Assembly: GCA_963773155.1 (NCBI GenBank)
Contig: CAVZAB010000007.1
Span: 1 to 64,000, forward strand
DNA: 64,000 nt
Origin: CAVZAB01 sp963773155
GTDB taxonomy: Bacteria > Pseudomonadota > Alphaproteobacteria > Rhizobiales > Beijerinckiaceae
Direction: 5' to 3'
Shown here piece after piece: positions 26,739 to 35,288 of this stretch (position 1 is its first letter; every line of letters begins with the position of its first letter). The translations under genes and the position numbers were made by a program. The notes beneath the pieces are model-generated. The model worked only from the letters and a program-made list of their open reading frames with translations, was not told the DNA's origin and ran no database searches.

Positions 26739-26945
26739 TTAGCCGCTGGCTGAACTAAGAAAGACTAGCCGGCCGTTTTGATCGAAATGACGCAAAGCCT
26801 CGCATAATTGAGCCGCCATGGCCGCGTGATTAGCGCAAGCTCCCCTGCGCGCAATAGCAGTATGGTAGTGAATCATCGCTACAATCTCCTGGCGTTTCAC
26901 TCTGACGCCTCGTTGACGAAAGGGAAAAGCCACGATATCGCCCAT
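26739..26945 (-). CDS. Small hypothetical protein
   Basis: A 68-residue protein starting MGDIVAFPFRQRGVRVKRQE, with a good AAGGAG ribosome-binding site 7 bases before ATG 26945. The rest is helical and Ala/His-rich (AIARRGACANHAAMAAQLCE). No family is recognised. The first ten residues resemble small proteins common in Bradyrhizobium-type genomes. It is transcribed separately from csp downstream. Confidence 0.5.
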   Translation of the reverse strand: MGDIVAFPFRQRGVRVKRQEIVAMIHYHTAIARRGACANHAAMAAQLCEALRHFDQNGRLVFLSSASG

Positions 26946-27040
26946 TGAGCACTCCTTCATTATCTATTGATGGGTGAACAGGTCCAACGATAGAGAATTA
27001 CCGGCAGGTCCCCTAATCCGGCGGCTGGCGGACCGGCCAA

Positions 27041-27071
27041 CGAAAAGGGCCTCCGGATTTACCGGGGGCCC
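27041..27071 (-). terminator. Terminator of the cold-shock gene
   Basis: On the minus strand GGGCCCCCGG-TAAAT-CCGGAGGCCC forms a 10-bp stem (one G-T pair) followed by TTTTCG, 22 bp after the csp stop codon. Confidence 0.75.
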
Positions 27072-27092
27072 GATTACGAAAGGAAGCAAAAA

Positions 27093-27302
27093 TCAGGCGG
27101 CCTTCAGATGATCCGCCGACGTCTTGCCACTGCGACGGTCTTCGGTCAGTTCATAGCTGATCTTCTGACCTTCATGCAGATCGCGCAGGCCAGCGCGCTC
27201 GACGGCGCTGATGTGGACGAACACGTCCTTGCTGCCGTCATCCGGCTGAATAAAGCCGAAGCCTTTTTGCGAGTTAAACCACTTTACGGTGCCAGTAGCC
27301 AT
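27093..27302 (-). CDS. Cold-shock protein (CspA family)
   Basis: A 69-residue single cold-shock domain: MATGTVKWFNSQKGFGFIQP with RNP1 (KGFGFI), then DVFVHISAVERAGL with RNP2 (VFVHI). It binds single-stranded RNA/DNA and acts as an RNA chaperone. The length is exactly that of the family. The gene has its own terminator. About 200 bases upstream lack a gene and may form the structured 5' leader usual for csp genes, though I see no clear structure. Confidence 0.95.
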   Translation of the reverse strand: MATGTVKWFNSQKGFGFIQPDDGSKDVFVHISAVERAGLRDLHEGQKISYELTEDRRSGKTSADHLKAA

Positions 27303-27505
27303 AGGAGCTCTCCCTGTATTGAGAGAAGGCCCGCTTGTCGCGGGGCCGGGTCGATCGATATTTGGGAGAGGTCGTCAGCAGTCACCGTCGCCGGTAGAGG
27401 GCCAAGTCTTCGGGCCGCAAATCGATCAGCGCAACATAGAACATGTTCGAGCGAATGCAACATCATTGTCTGGCAAACCGCCTCTTGCCGCCTCTCCGAG
27501 CCGGC

Positions 27506-27985
27506 TCACCGGTCTAGCCGCGTGGAACCGGCGTGGGCCAATTGCTCGGATTCAGCGGCCTTGACGGCCTTCTCGGGGGCGGCGAGGCGTGCAGGCAGGG
27601 ATTTGCCGATAAATCGGCGCGGACCATTGCCATAGGCCCCAAAATGATCGAGGACCTCCTTCGCGACCCGACAGGACCGCAAATGACCGCGACCGAATGA
27701 CGTTTGGCGGCCCTTTTGATCGACGTTGCCCGGGCCGTTGCGACCGCCGCACAGCCTGGTTTTGCCGTTTGCTTCGTCCATTGCGTCGATTTAGCCAGAT
27801 AGGCACGCGCGACCGGATTGTCGTGCGGGTACGGGTCGGCGTGGTTGATCCGGCCCGGATTGGCAATGCAGCCAGGGTCGACGATCTTTCCGAATACATT
27901 CTCGGGATTTCTGGCACAAATCGGCCCCACCGCAGCGCGGCCGGTGTGGCGGCAATGCAATGCAACATTCACGCCGAAATCGATG
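27506..27985 (-). pseudogene. Possible decayed hypothetical gene
   Basis: One minus frame reads NPENVFGKIVDPGCIANPGR then PYPHDNPVARAYLAKST. An adjacent frame then reads RVAKEVLDHFGAYGNGPRRF and KSLPARLAAPEKAVKAAESE. Both have protein-like composition and would join through one frameshift near 27750. No start codon or family is evident. It follows the membrane-protein gene on the same strand by about 40 bp, so it may have been its operon partner. Confidence 0.3.
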
Positions 27986-28027
27986 CTGAAGTGCCACTCG
28001 CCCGACCAGCCTCTCTTTTGGCAGCGT

Positions 28028-28789
28028 CTAGGGCCGGTCGAGTTCAAGGCGGAGGTTGGCCAGATTTTGCGGTGCCACCCGAATGATGCCGCCGGTTGGG
28101 CTGTCGATGTCGGCAATCAGAAAGAATGCGATCGCAAGCGCAACCGGCAGAATGAGGAAGAGGACGAGGTTGGTGCGGTGCGCGTCGTAGCCAACAAGTA
28201 TGTTGCAGGCCAAGGCAATCGCGAACATCAATACCCAGGCCGCAACCGGTATCCTGTTCCAGCGCGCCGCCTGCGCATAGCTCTGCGCGTTCAACACGTC
28301 ATTCATGCCGGCAACGACCAGCGCGTTCACCGGATTGGGGTCGCTGCGCGCTTGGCTGCTGACGAGCGACCACAATTCGGCTTGGCTGCGGGACGCGGCG
28401 GCGTTAATGGCGGCGAGTTCCGTAGCACCGCCGGTGCCGTAATAGCGCAGTCTCAGATCGAGATAGGCTTTGAGCTCTTCCCGCACGCGGTTGGCCGAAG
28501 ATTCGGCAAGAAGATCAGCCCGGACATATTCCGTGCCAATCGCATTGGCTTCCGCCTCTTCCATCGTCTTGCGCTGGTCGTAGCGGCTGACCGCCATCGA
28601 AAAGCTGAAGCCGACGATAAGACCCAGCAAGGTCAGAGTGGCCGTGAGTACCAGGCTGAAATCCTGACGGCTGTTTTCCTGCAGGGGCTGGATCCGTCGC
28701 CGGAGAAAGTCGCCGATCCTCGTAGCGGTCCAAAGCACGAGGAAGGTCCCGGCGAAGACGATTCCCGGAAAATTCATCAAACTGGCCAT
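28028..28789 (-). CDS. Bestrophin-like (DUF4239-type) membrane protein
   Basis: A 253-residue protein starting MASLMNFPGIVFAGTFLVLW, with four predicted membrane helices: about 6-22, 42-64 (LVLTATLTLLGLIVGFSFSM), 180-200 (AAWVLMFAIALACNILVGYD) and 206-228. SFSMAVSRYDQRKTMEEAEA followed by ANAIGTEYVRADLL is the recognisable block of the DUF4239/bestrophin-related family. Relatives are often linked to anion channels, but no activity is shown for this group as far as I know. The ribosome-binding site is GAAGGGAGAGG. It is divergent from the LivH-fusion gene, 158 bp away. Confidence 0.72.
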   Translation of the reverse strand: MASLMNFPGIVFAGTFLVLWTATRIGDFLRRRIQPLQENSRQDFSLVLTATLTLLGLIVGFSFSMAVSRYDQRKTMEEAEANAIGTEYVRADLLAESSANRVREELKAYLDLRLRYYGTGGATELAAINAAASRSQAELWSLVSSQARSDPNPVNALVVAGMNDVLNAQSYAQAARWNRIPVAAWVLMFAIALACNILVGYDAHRTNLVLFLILPVALAIAFFLIADIDSPTGGIIRVAPQNLANLRLELDRP

Positions 28790-28947
28790 TGAACGGCCCT
28801 CTCCCTTCGGTCGAATTGGCTGCCCGGCACAACCTGCAGGCGAAGCCTTGCCTTCGGCAAGTGCACAGGTGCCACAAAGAGTGCCGCAACGAAATGGGGC
28901 GCCGGGGCGGCCTGAACTCTTGGATGAAACTCCTTCATGATCGCGAT

Positions 28948-30282
28948 ATGAATCCAGTCCACCGCGTCTTTGTCCTGCTCGCCTTGTCGGCTCTTTCGGG
29001 CTGCGCCGAATATTTCGACGCCGACCAGGCACGACTTTGTCGCACGGCAATCCCGGTCCTGGATGAGGGTGGCCAAACCGTCACGATCCTGCGCCACAGT
29101 CATCTTGCTCGCCCCGAGCATTTGCAGATCGACTATGCCGAAGCGGTCGGCGACCCCCCCGCACGCCTCCATCGAATCGAATGCACGTTCGCGGCCGCCG
29201 GCCAGGCTGACGGGCGGCTGGATCTCGTCGCGCTCAGCCTTGATGGCGAGCCGCTCGGCGAGGTGCGGCTCTATTTCCTGAAGCATTACTGGCTCAGCTC
29301 TTCCGATTCCTTTGGCGCCGATCCTGCCCCGGTTCGGACCCTCTACAATACGCCTTCGGTCGAACCCTGGCTTGCCTATGCCATCCAGCAGACGATGAAC
29401 AGCCTGCCGCTTGCCGCGATTTACGGGCTTCTCGCGGCCGCCTATTCGTTGGTTTACGGGCTGGTCGGCCGGATCAACCTCGCCTTTGGCGAATTTGCCG
29501 CGATCGGCGGTTATGCGACGCTCTTTGGCGTGTCGGTTGCCGCGGGCAGCGGCCAAATTTTGCCGCTTCTCGTAGCCGGCGGGCTTGCCGCGATCGCCGC
29601 GGCTCTGTTCGGCCTAGTGGTTGGTCGGGTGGTCTTTGTCCCGCTCGCACGGGCCACCGGCCAGCAGGTCCTTGTCGCCACGATCGGGCTTGCGATGTTC
29701 CTGCAGGAATTCCTTCGCCTGACGCAGGGTGCCCGGGTGCGTTGGCTGGGGCCGATCCTGAACGCGCCTGTCGCCATTGTGCAATCGACAAGTTTCGTGG
29801 CAACACTGACGCCAATCGCCGCGATCGTCGTAGCCGTCGCTGGCATTGTGGTTGGCCTGCTTTTGGCGCTGATGCACTTCTCACGCTTCGGACTTGAATG
29901 GCGGGCCTATGCCGACGATCCCGGTGCCGCGGCCCTGTTCGGCGTCAATCCACGCCTGGTCCTTTTGAAGACATTCTTCCTGGCCTCGGCCCTGGCCGGC
30001 CTGTCCGGCTATATCATGATGGTTTTCTATGGTTCCCTCGGCTTCGGTGCAGCGACCGGTCTCAGCATGAAGGCGCTCATTGCCGCCATACTCGGCGGCA
30101 TCGGTTCGGTCCCGGGCGCCCTGCTCGGCGGCCTTGCAATCGGCGGCTTGGAGACGCTTTGGTCGGCCGTCTTTCCTACCGCCTATCGCGATATCATGGT
30201 CTATGGCGTGCTTGCCGCAACGCTCCTGTGGTTACCAGGCGGCTTCCTCGGCCACGGCGATCTTAAGCCGCGCAACGTCTGA
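28948..30282 (+). CDS. LivH-type permease with N-terminal lipoprotein-like domain
   Basis: A 444-residue protein. Residues 1-20 (MNPVHRVFVLLALSALSGCA) are a lipoprotein signal with lipobox LSGC. An extracytoplasmic domain of about 130 residues follows (FDADQARLCRTAIPVLDEGG, then VTILRHS). From about residue 150 it is a branched-chain amino-acid permease of the LivH family: MNSLPLAAIYGLLAAAYSLV, then INLAFGEFAAIGGYATLFGV, then RAYADDPGAAALFGVNPRLV and AAILGGIGSVPGALLGGLAI. Ordinary LivH has about 290 residues and no such front. The start is set at ATG 28948 by the lipobox, and ATG 28924 is possible. No LivM, G, F or K gene is next to it on this strand. Confidence 0.8.
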   Translation: MNPVHRVFVLLALSALSGCAEYFDADQARLCRTAIPVLDEGGQTVTILRHSHLARPEHLQIDYAEAVGDPPARLHRIECTFAAAGQADGRLDLVALSLDGEPLGEVRLYFLKHYWLSSSDSFGADPAPVRTLYNTPSVEPWLAYAIQQTMNSLPLAAIYGLLAAAYSLVYGLVGRINLAFGEFAAIGGYATLFGVSVAAGSGQILPLLVAGGLAAIAAALFGLVVGRVVFVPLARATGQQVLVATIGLAMFLQEFLRLTQGARVRWLGPILNAPVAIVQSTSFVATLTPIAAIVVAVAGIVVGLLLALMHFSRFGLEWRAYADDPGAAALFGVNPRLVLLKTFFLASALAGLSGYIMMVFYGSLGFGAATGLSMKALIAAILGGIGSVPGALLGGLAIGGLETLWSAVFPTAYRDIMVYGVLAATLLWLPGGFLGHGDLKPRNV

Positions 30283-30299
30283 CGATAGCGACTGGTGCC

Positions 30300-30932
30300 A
30301 TGTGCAATCTCTATTCTCTCACCAAGGGTCAGCAGGCCATCCGAGCCTTCACTAAGGCGATGCGCGACACGACCGGCAACCTACCGAGCTTGCCCGCGAT
30401 TTTTCCCGATATGCTGGCCCCGGTCGTGCGGCTGGGCGCCGACGGTGAGCGCGAAATGCTGATGATGCGTTGGGGCTTCCCGCCGCCGCCGGCCCTTTCC
30501 AAGGCGCCGGTGACCAATGTCCGCAACGTCGCCTCGCCATATTGGCGCCATTGGCTGGCAATGCCGCAACGCTGTCTAGTTCCGGCGACCTCATTCTGCG
30601 AATGGGAAAACACCGCGCCACGCAAGACACCGATCTGGTTTGCGCTTTCACCGGAGCGACCGGTCTTTGCCTTTGCCGGCATCTGGCGCAACTGGACCGG
30701 CATTCGCAAAGGCGTCGAGGGCGATCATCTCTTGTTCAGCTTCTTGACGACGCCGGCCAACGCCACGGTCGGCGCCATACATCCCAAGGCCATGCCGGCG
30801 ATCCTGGCGAACCCCGCCGAATGCGACCGGTGGCTCAGCGCGCCAAATGCCGAGGCGCTCACCCTGCAAAGACCACTGCCAGCGGACCAGGTTGCCATCG
30901 TCGCACGTGGCGAGCGTGCCGATCCCGCGTAG
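30300..30932 (+). CDS. SRAP/YedK-family DNA-protein crosslink protein
   Basis: A 210-residue SOS-response-associated peptidase family (HMCES/YedK) protein. Catalytic Cys2 is exposed after Met removal (MCNLYSLT). Further active-site residues are Asn in TNVRNVASPYWR, Glu in SFCEWE and His in IHPKAMPAIL. These proteins crosslink to abasic sites in single-stranded DNA to protect forks. The gene starts 17 bp after the LivH-fusion gene on the same strand, so the two may share a transcript. Confidence 0.9.
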   Translation: MCNLYSLTKGQQAIRAFTKAMRDTTGNLPSLPAIFPDMLAPVVRLGADGEREMLMMRWGFPPPPALSKAPVTNVRNVASPYWRHWLAMPQRCLVPATSFCEWENTAPRKTPIWFALSPERPVFAFAGIWRNWTGIRKGVEGDHLLFSFLTTPANATVGAIHPKAMPAILANPAECDRWLSAPNAEALTLQRPLPADQVAIVARGERADPA

Positions 30933-30950
30933 GCCGCCCTTCGGTCCCAC

Positions 30951-31358
30951 TCAGGGGCGGGCATCCTGCAATTCGTCGCCCAGCACCTCCAAGACCCAGC
31001 GAAAGCCGGCATTGGCGGCCGGCACGCCGCCATAAACGGCAGTTTGCAGGAGCAGCGCCCGCAATTCTTCCAGGCTGACGCCATTACGTAGGGCCGGCCG
31101 CAAATGCAGCTTGAATTCCTCTTCGCGATGCAGCGCGACCATCATCGACAAAACGATGATCGAACGGGTTTTCCGCGGCAAAGTCGGGTCATCCCAGATG
31201 TCGCTCCAGGCGACCTTGGTCACGAATTCCTGCCAGGGTTTTGCAAAGCCTCCCGCTCTTTCGAACGAGCGCTCGACATGGTCGGCGCCAAGCACCGCGC
31301 GTCGATTGGCAAGGCCAGTTTGGAGACGCTTGTCCTCTTCCGGTTCCATCCCGCTCAT
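30951..31358 (-). CDS. pcaC: 4-carboxymuconolactone decarboxylase-like protein
   Basis: A 135-residue AhpD-fold protein: RLQTGLANRRAVLGADHVER, then EFVTKVAWSDIWDDPTLPRK, then EEFKLHLRPALRNGVSLEEL and LLQTAVYGGVPAANAGFRWV. Length and motifs fit PcaC, which decarboxylates 4-carboxymuconolactone in the protocatechuate branch of the beta-ketoadipate pathway. It overlaps pcaB by 4 bp (ATGA), so the two are translationally coupled and catalyse consecutive steps. pcaD, pcaG and pcaH are not in the window. Confidence 0.85.
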   Translation of the reverse strand: MSGMEPEEDKRLQTGLANRRAVLGADHVERSFERAGGFAKPWQEFVTKVAWSDIWDDPTLPRKTRSIIVLSMMVALHREEEFKLHLRPALRNGVSLEELRALLLQTAVYGGVPAANAGFRWVLEVLGDELQDARP

Positions 31359-32755
31359 GATTGCCCTCTCCCGTTTCCGTCGTTGCCGTCGAGCGCCAGC
31401 AGTCCGCGAACACGGGCTGCAAAGGCGAGCACCGCATCGATCCATTGCGCAGCGCTTTCAATGGCCGGCTGCAGGTCGAAGGCGGCGTCAAGCGCTGCGC
31501 CAATGCCATGTACCGCTATGCGTGGGTCATTTTGCAGTACCTCGCTCAGCGTCGCCCCGCTCTCTCTAACTTTTGCCGCCGCCGCCTCGATTAATTCGTG
31601 CGCTTTGCCGCGACCCATTGTCGGGCTCAGCACGCCGAGCGCCGCATCGGCAAAGATCAGGCCGCGGGTCATTTCGATGTTTCGCCACATATTCTGGGGA
31701 ACGACCTGCAGCCCCTCGGCGAGTTGCCGCGCCTCGTCGAGCGTGCCCGCGGCCAGACCGAAGAGCTGCGGCAGGATCAGCCATTCCGCGTGCCAGGCGC
31801 CGGCCGGCCTTTCGTGTTCAGCCACCTGACTTGCAGCTAGCGCACCGGCAAAAAAGGGTGCGATTTGACCAGCCGCCGCAATCAACGTCGCTGCGACTGG
31901 ATTACGCTTGTGTGGCATTGCCGAAGAGCCGCCGCGTCCAGCCACATCCGGCTCCCGCACCTCGCCGGTATCGGTAGCCGACAGCAGGACCACATCGCGA
32001 GCGAACTTGGCTAGCGCGCCGACCAGGCGATTAAGCCATTGCCCGGTTTCGACGATCGTGGCGCGGCGCGTGTGCCAGGCAATCGGTGCGCTGCCAAGGC
32101 CGAGCTCCTCGGCAAAAGCCGCGGCGAGCGCCGGCCCGTCGCCACCAAGCCCGGCCAGGGTTCCGACTGGGCCGCCCAGGGAGGCTATGAGAACTCGCCT
32201 TTGCAGATCCGGAAGCGCTTCGCATACTTCGGCGATCCCGCACAGCCAAATTGCGGCCTTGAAGCCGAAGGTGATGGGAGCCGCATGCTGAAGATAGGTT
32301 CTGCCGATGCAGGGCAGCAGGCGATGCCGATTGGCCAGATCGGCGAGGCCGGCGATAACGGCCGCGGCATCCGCGGCGACTAGCGCAAAGGCGGCGCGCA
32401 TCTGCAATACCAAGGCGCTGTCGCCAATGTCCTGCGTGGTCGCGCCGGCGTGAAAGGCCGGTTCGACGTCCGCGGGAAGCCGGCGGCGCACTGCGGCGAC
32501 AAAGGGAATGATCGGCACGCCGGCACGCCCGGTTTGACGGCCGAGTTCGTGCAGGTCGAATGCGTCCGGTTGCAGCGCCGCCAGCGCCCCGGCGAGCTCG
32601 GCCGGCGCTCGACCAAGCCGGCAGAGAGCTCTCGCAAGCGCCGTCTCGACGTGCAGCAGCGCCCCCAAATAGGTCCGGTCGGAAAATACCGCTGCCATTT
32701 GAGGTGTTGTGAAAAGCGGTCCGAGGAGCGCCGAATCGAGCGGTGAAAATGCCAT
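31355..32755 (-). CDS. pcaB: 3-carboxy-cis,cis-muconate cycloisomerase
   Basis: A 466-residue protein of the fumarase/aspartase superfamily, starting MAFSPLDSALLGPLFTTPQM. The superfamily signature is intact (GRGGSSAMPHKRNPVAATLI), as are the HAGATTQDIGDSALVLQMRA and YLQHAAPITFGFKAAIWLCG regions. It lactonises 3-carboxymuconate to 4-carboxymuconolactone, the substrate of the PcaC-like protein encoded next. The Liv-type importer genes lie directly upstream on the same strand, so the unit may import and degrade an aromatic acid. Confidence 0.9.
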   Translation of the reverse strand: MAFSPLDSALLGPLFTTPQMAAVFSDRTYLGALLHVETALARALCRLGRAPAELAGALAALQPDAFDLHELGRQTGRAGVPIIPFVAAVRRRLPADVEPAFHAGATTQDIGDSALVLQMRAAFALVAADAAAVIAGLADLANRHRLLPCIGRTYLQHAAPITFGFKAAIWLCGIAEVCEALPDLQRRVLIASLGGPVGTLAGLGGDGPALAAAFAEELGLGSAPIAWHTRRATIVETGQWLNRLVGALAKFARDVVLLSATDTGEVREPDVAGRGGSSAMPHKRNPVAATLIAAAGQIAPFFAGALAASQVAEHERPAGAWHAEWLILPQLFGLAAGTLDEARQLAEGLQVVPQNMWRNIEMTRGLIFADAALGVLSPTMGRGKAHELIEAAAAKVRESGATLSEVLQNDPRIAVHGIGAALDAAFDLQPAIESAAQWIDAVLAFAARVRGLLALDGNDGNGRGQS

Positions 32756-32822
32756 GGACACCCTGCCGAGTGGCGATGATGGCCCCGCGGGTGCGGCCAA
32801 GGCAAGCGACTTTGGAATTCAC

Positions 32823-33542
32823 CTATGCCCCAATCGACGGGCTCAGGGCACCGAGGAAAGTCTCCAGGCGCTTCGGCTCGGCGCGAAGATCACGGCTGTT
32901 CGCTTCGTGAACGATACGGCCACGATCGAGAATCACGGCACGGTCGGTTAGGTCCAGAATCTGCAGCGCCTTTTGTTCGACGATGATCAGCGAAAGCCCC
33001 TTATCGCGCACGAGATCGCGCAGAACGACGAGAAGTTCGTCAACAATCCGCGGCGCCAGGCCTTCCGTCGGTTCGTCGAGAAGGATAAGCCGTGGGTTGA
33101 GCACCAGTGCCCGGCCAATTGCCAACATTTGCTGTTCGCCTCCCGACAATTCTGTGCCGAAATGGTGACGGCGCTGGCGTAGCCGCGGAAACAGCCCAAA
33201 GACGGCCGCCAGGTCCCAGGGCCCGGGACGGGCGACTGCGGTCAGATTCTCTTCGACCTTCAGTGAACGAAAGATGTTGCGCTCCTGCGGCACCCAGCCG
33301 AGACCGGCAGCTACGCGCTGGTCAGCCCTCAATGCCGTAATGTCGCGGCCATTGAGGATGATCCGCCCGGCATGGCGGGTCGTCAGCCCCATGATCGAAC
33401 GGATCAGAGTCGTTTTGCCGGTCCCGTTACGGCCGAGCAAGGCCAGCGATTGGCCGGGCGCCAGCGTAAAACTGATGCCGGAGAGGATCTCGGCCTTGCC
33501 ATAGCCGGCCGACAGGGTTTCGATCACGAGCAATTCAGCCAT
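32823..33542 (-). CDS. livF: Branched-chain/aromatic ABC transporter ATPase (LivF)
   Basis: A 239-residue ATPase starting MAELLVIETLSAGYGKAEIL. Walker A is GRNGTGKTT, the signature is LSGGEQQMLAIGRALV, and Walker B is LILLDEPTEGLAPRIVDELL, the LivF-typical ending. It is one of two ATPases of a Liv/HAAT importer. It overlaps livG by 8 bp. Liv-type systems take up branched-chain amino acids but also aromatic acids, which would suit the adjacent pcaB and pcaC genes. No periplasmic binding protein is in the cluster. Confidence 0.92.
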   Translation of the reverse strand: MAELLVIETLSAGYGKAEILSGISFTLAPGQSLALLGRNGTGKTTLIRSIMGLTTRHAGRIILNGRDITALRADQRVAAGLGWVPQERNIFRSLKVEENLTAVARPGPWDLAAVFGLFPRLRQRRHHFGTELSGGEQQMLAIGRALVLNPRLILLDEPTEGLAPRIVDELLVVLRDLVRDKGLSLIIVEQKALQILDLTDRAVILDRGRIVHEANSRDLRAEPKRLETFLGALSPSIGA

Positions 33543-34287
33543 CGGCCGGCCCGCCAAGATAGACCGCTCGAACGTCTTTGTTAGCGGCAATCTCCTCGGC
33601 GCTACCCTCGGCCATCAACGCGCCGTTGACCAGGACCGACACGCGGGAGGCGAAACGGAACACGAGATCCATGTCATGTTCGATTAGGACGATGGTCACC
33701 GTTTCCGGCAGGGCGCCCAGGCGCCGCATGATCATCGGGCGCTCTTCGGCCGGTACGCCGGCAGCCGGTTCGTCGAGCAGCAATACCCGCGGCCGGCACG
33801 CCAGTGCCAAGGCGATCTCCAACAACCTCTGGCGACCGTAGGGCAGGATACGGGCCGGCCTCGCCATAAAGTCGGACAGACCGAATTGGTCGATCAAGCC
33901 GACCGCCTCGTCAACCAGCCTCGTTTCGACGCCGATCGGCCGCCATAGCCTTGATCCTAGGCCCTCGCGCTCAGCGATCGCGAGCGTGACACTTTCGAGT
34001 GGCGTAAGCGCACCAAACAATTGAGTGATCTGAAAGGTCCGAACGACGCCGCGCCGAACGCGGCTATGCACCGGTAGCTTTGTGATGTCCACGCCATGAA
34101 GAAGGATCCGTCCCCCGTCCGGCTGCAGCCAGCCGCTGAGCAAGTTGAGCAGAGTGGTTTTTCCCGCACCGTTCGGTCCAATTAAGGCGTGGCGGGCGCC
34201 GGCTTCAATTCTGAGCGCGACTCGATTGGTCGCTGTGATACCGCCGAACCGGCGCAGCAGATCGCACGTCTCGAGTGCGGCGATCAT
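33535..34287 (-). CDS. livG: Branched-chain/aromatic ABC transporter ATPase (LivG)
   Basis: A 250-residue ATPase starting MIAALETCDLLRRFGGITAT. Walker A is GPNGAGKTTLLNLLSGWLQP, then RTFQITQLFGALTPLESVTL (Q-loop region). The signature region is LPYGRQRLLEIALALA with the usual LivG variant of LSGG, and Walker B is VLLLDEPAAGVP. The length matches LivG. The ATGA overlap with livM and the overlap with livF show one operon. An open frame continues upstream to 34857, but it only shadows livM. Confidence 0.92.
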   Translation of the reverse strand: MIAALETCDLLRRFGGITATNRVALRIEAGARHALIGPNGAGKTTLLNLLSGWLQPDGGRILLHGVDITKLPVHSRVRRGVVRTFQITQLFGALTPLESVTLAIAEREGLGSRLWRPIGVETRLVDEAVGLIDQFGLSDFMARPARILPYGRQRLLEIALALACRPRVLLLDEPAAGVPAEERPMIMRRLGALPETVTIVLIEHDMDLVFRFASRVSVLVNGALMAEGSAEEIAANKDVRAVYLGGPADG

Positions 34288-35279
34288 GGTCGCTGCCGCA
34301 CATCGCCGAGGCGCTCGATCAGCCGCGCGGCGAGGCGTAGAATGCCGCCACGGCCAATGAGGACCACGACGACAAGCAGAAGGCCGATCCAGAATTGCCA
34401 GAAGATCGGCGTCAGTCCGGCAAAAAAGTCCTGCATCGCGCGAAAAACGATGGCGCCGACGAGACCGCCATAGAGCGTGCCGGGCCCGCCGAGAACGAGC
34501 ACCAGCAAGACATCGGCGGAGCGCTGAAAGTCGAGCACGCTCAGCGATACGAATTGTGAAGTCTGGGCAGCGAGCGCACCGGCAATTCCGGCGTAGACCG
34601 CAGAAAGCCCATAGATGGCAACGAGTCGCCGCGCCACTGGAATACCGATCGCGCCCGCCCGGGTCTGGTTGGCATGGAGCGCGCGCAGCGACAGGCCAAA
34701 GGGCGCGTGGACCAGCGCTCTGGCGCAAACGAACAGGACAAACAGGACGCCGAGACTGTAGCCATAGGCCGTGCGGCCGCCGAGATCGAAGGCAATGCGC
34801 CCGAACAATGGCCCGATCTCGACACCCTGAAGGCCATCTGCCCCGCCGGTCAGCCAATCGAATTTATTGGCCAGTTCGAACAGCATCATGGCAATGCCGA
34901 GCGTGACCATCAGCCGGGAAAGGTCAGACCCCCGCAGCAATAGAAAACTTGTCGCAAAGCCGAGCGCCCCAGCGACCGTTCCCGCCGCGGCAAGACCGAG
35001 CAAGGGGTCACCCCAACCAAATTTCGCCAATAGTCCGGCTGCATAGGCGCCCGTTCCGTAAAAGGCGGCATGTCCCAAGGTAACGAGGCCGGCGTAGCCT
35101 AGTATGAGATCGAGGGAGAGGGCGAACAGGGCAAGAATGGCAATTTCATTGAACAAAGGGGCCCGATTGGGCCACAGTACAACTGCTGCCAAGCTCGCAA
35201 GCCAGAACCCGATTTCCCATCCCCGCCATTGCGAGGCGGCGACCAGATGGTGGCGCGCCGCGGCGACATCGCTGGGCAA
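34284..35279 (-). CDS. livM: Branched-chain/aromatic ABC transporter permease (LivM)
   Basis: A 331-residue integral membrane protein with about nine helices. LivM landmarks are LSLDLILGYAGLVTLGHAAF near residue 55 and FGLSLRALHANQTRAGAIGI (EAA-like loop), then VLGGPGTLYGGLVGAIVFRA. It pairs with LivH to form the transmembrane channel. It starts at ATG 35279, 9 bp after the livH stop, and overlaps livG by 4 bp. Confidence 0.92.
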   Translation of the reverse strand: MPSDVAAARHHLVAASQWRGWEIGFWLASLAAVVLWPNRAPLFNEIAILALFALSLDLILGYAGLVTLGHAAFYGTGAYAAGLLAKFGWGDPLLGLAAAGTVAGALGFATSFLLLRGSDLSRLMVTLGIAMMLFELANKFDWLTGGADGLQGVEIGPLFGRIAFDLGGRTAYGYSLGVLFVLFVCARALVHAPFGLSLRALHANQTRAGAIGIPVARRLVAIYGLSAVYAGIAGALAAQTSQFVSLSVLDFQRSADVLLVLVLGGPGTLYGGLVGAIVFRAMQDFFAGLTPIFWQFWIGLLLVVVVLIGRGGILRLAARLIERLGDVRQRP

Positions 35280-35288
35280 TCAACCCTC

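Noticed and set aside
33535..34857. A 440-residue fused form of LivG
   Set aside because: The first 190 codons are an Arg-rich shadow of livM. The normal LivG start at 34287 overlaps livM by 4 bp as expected.
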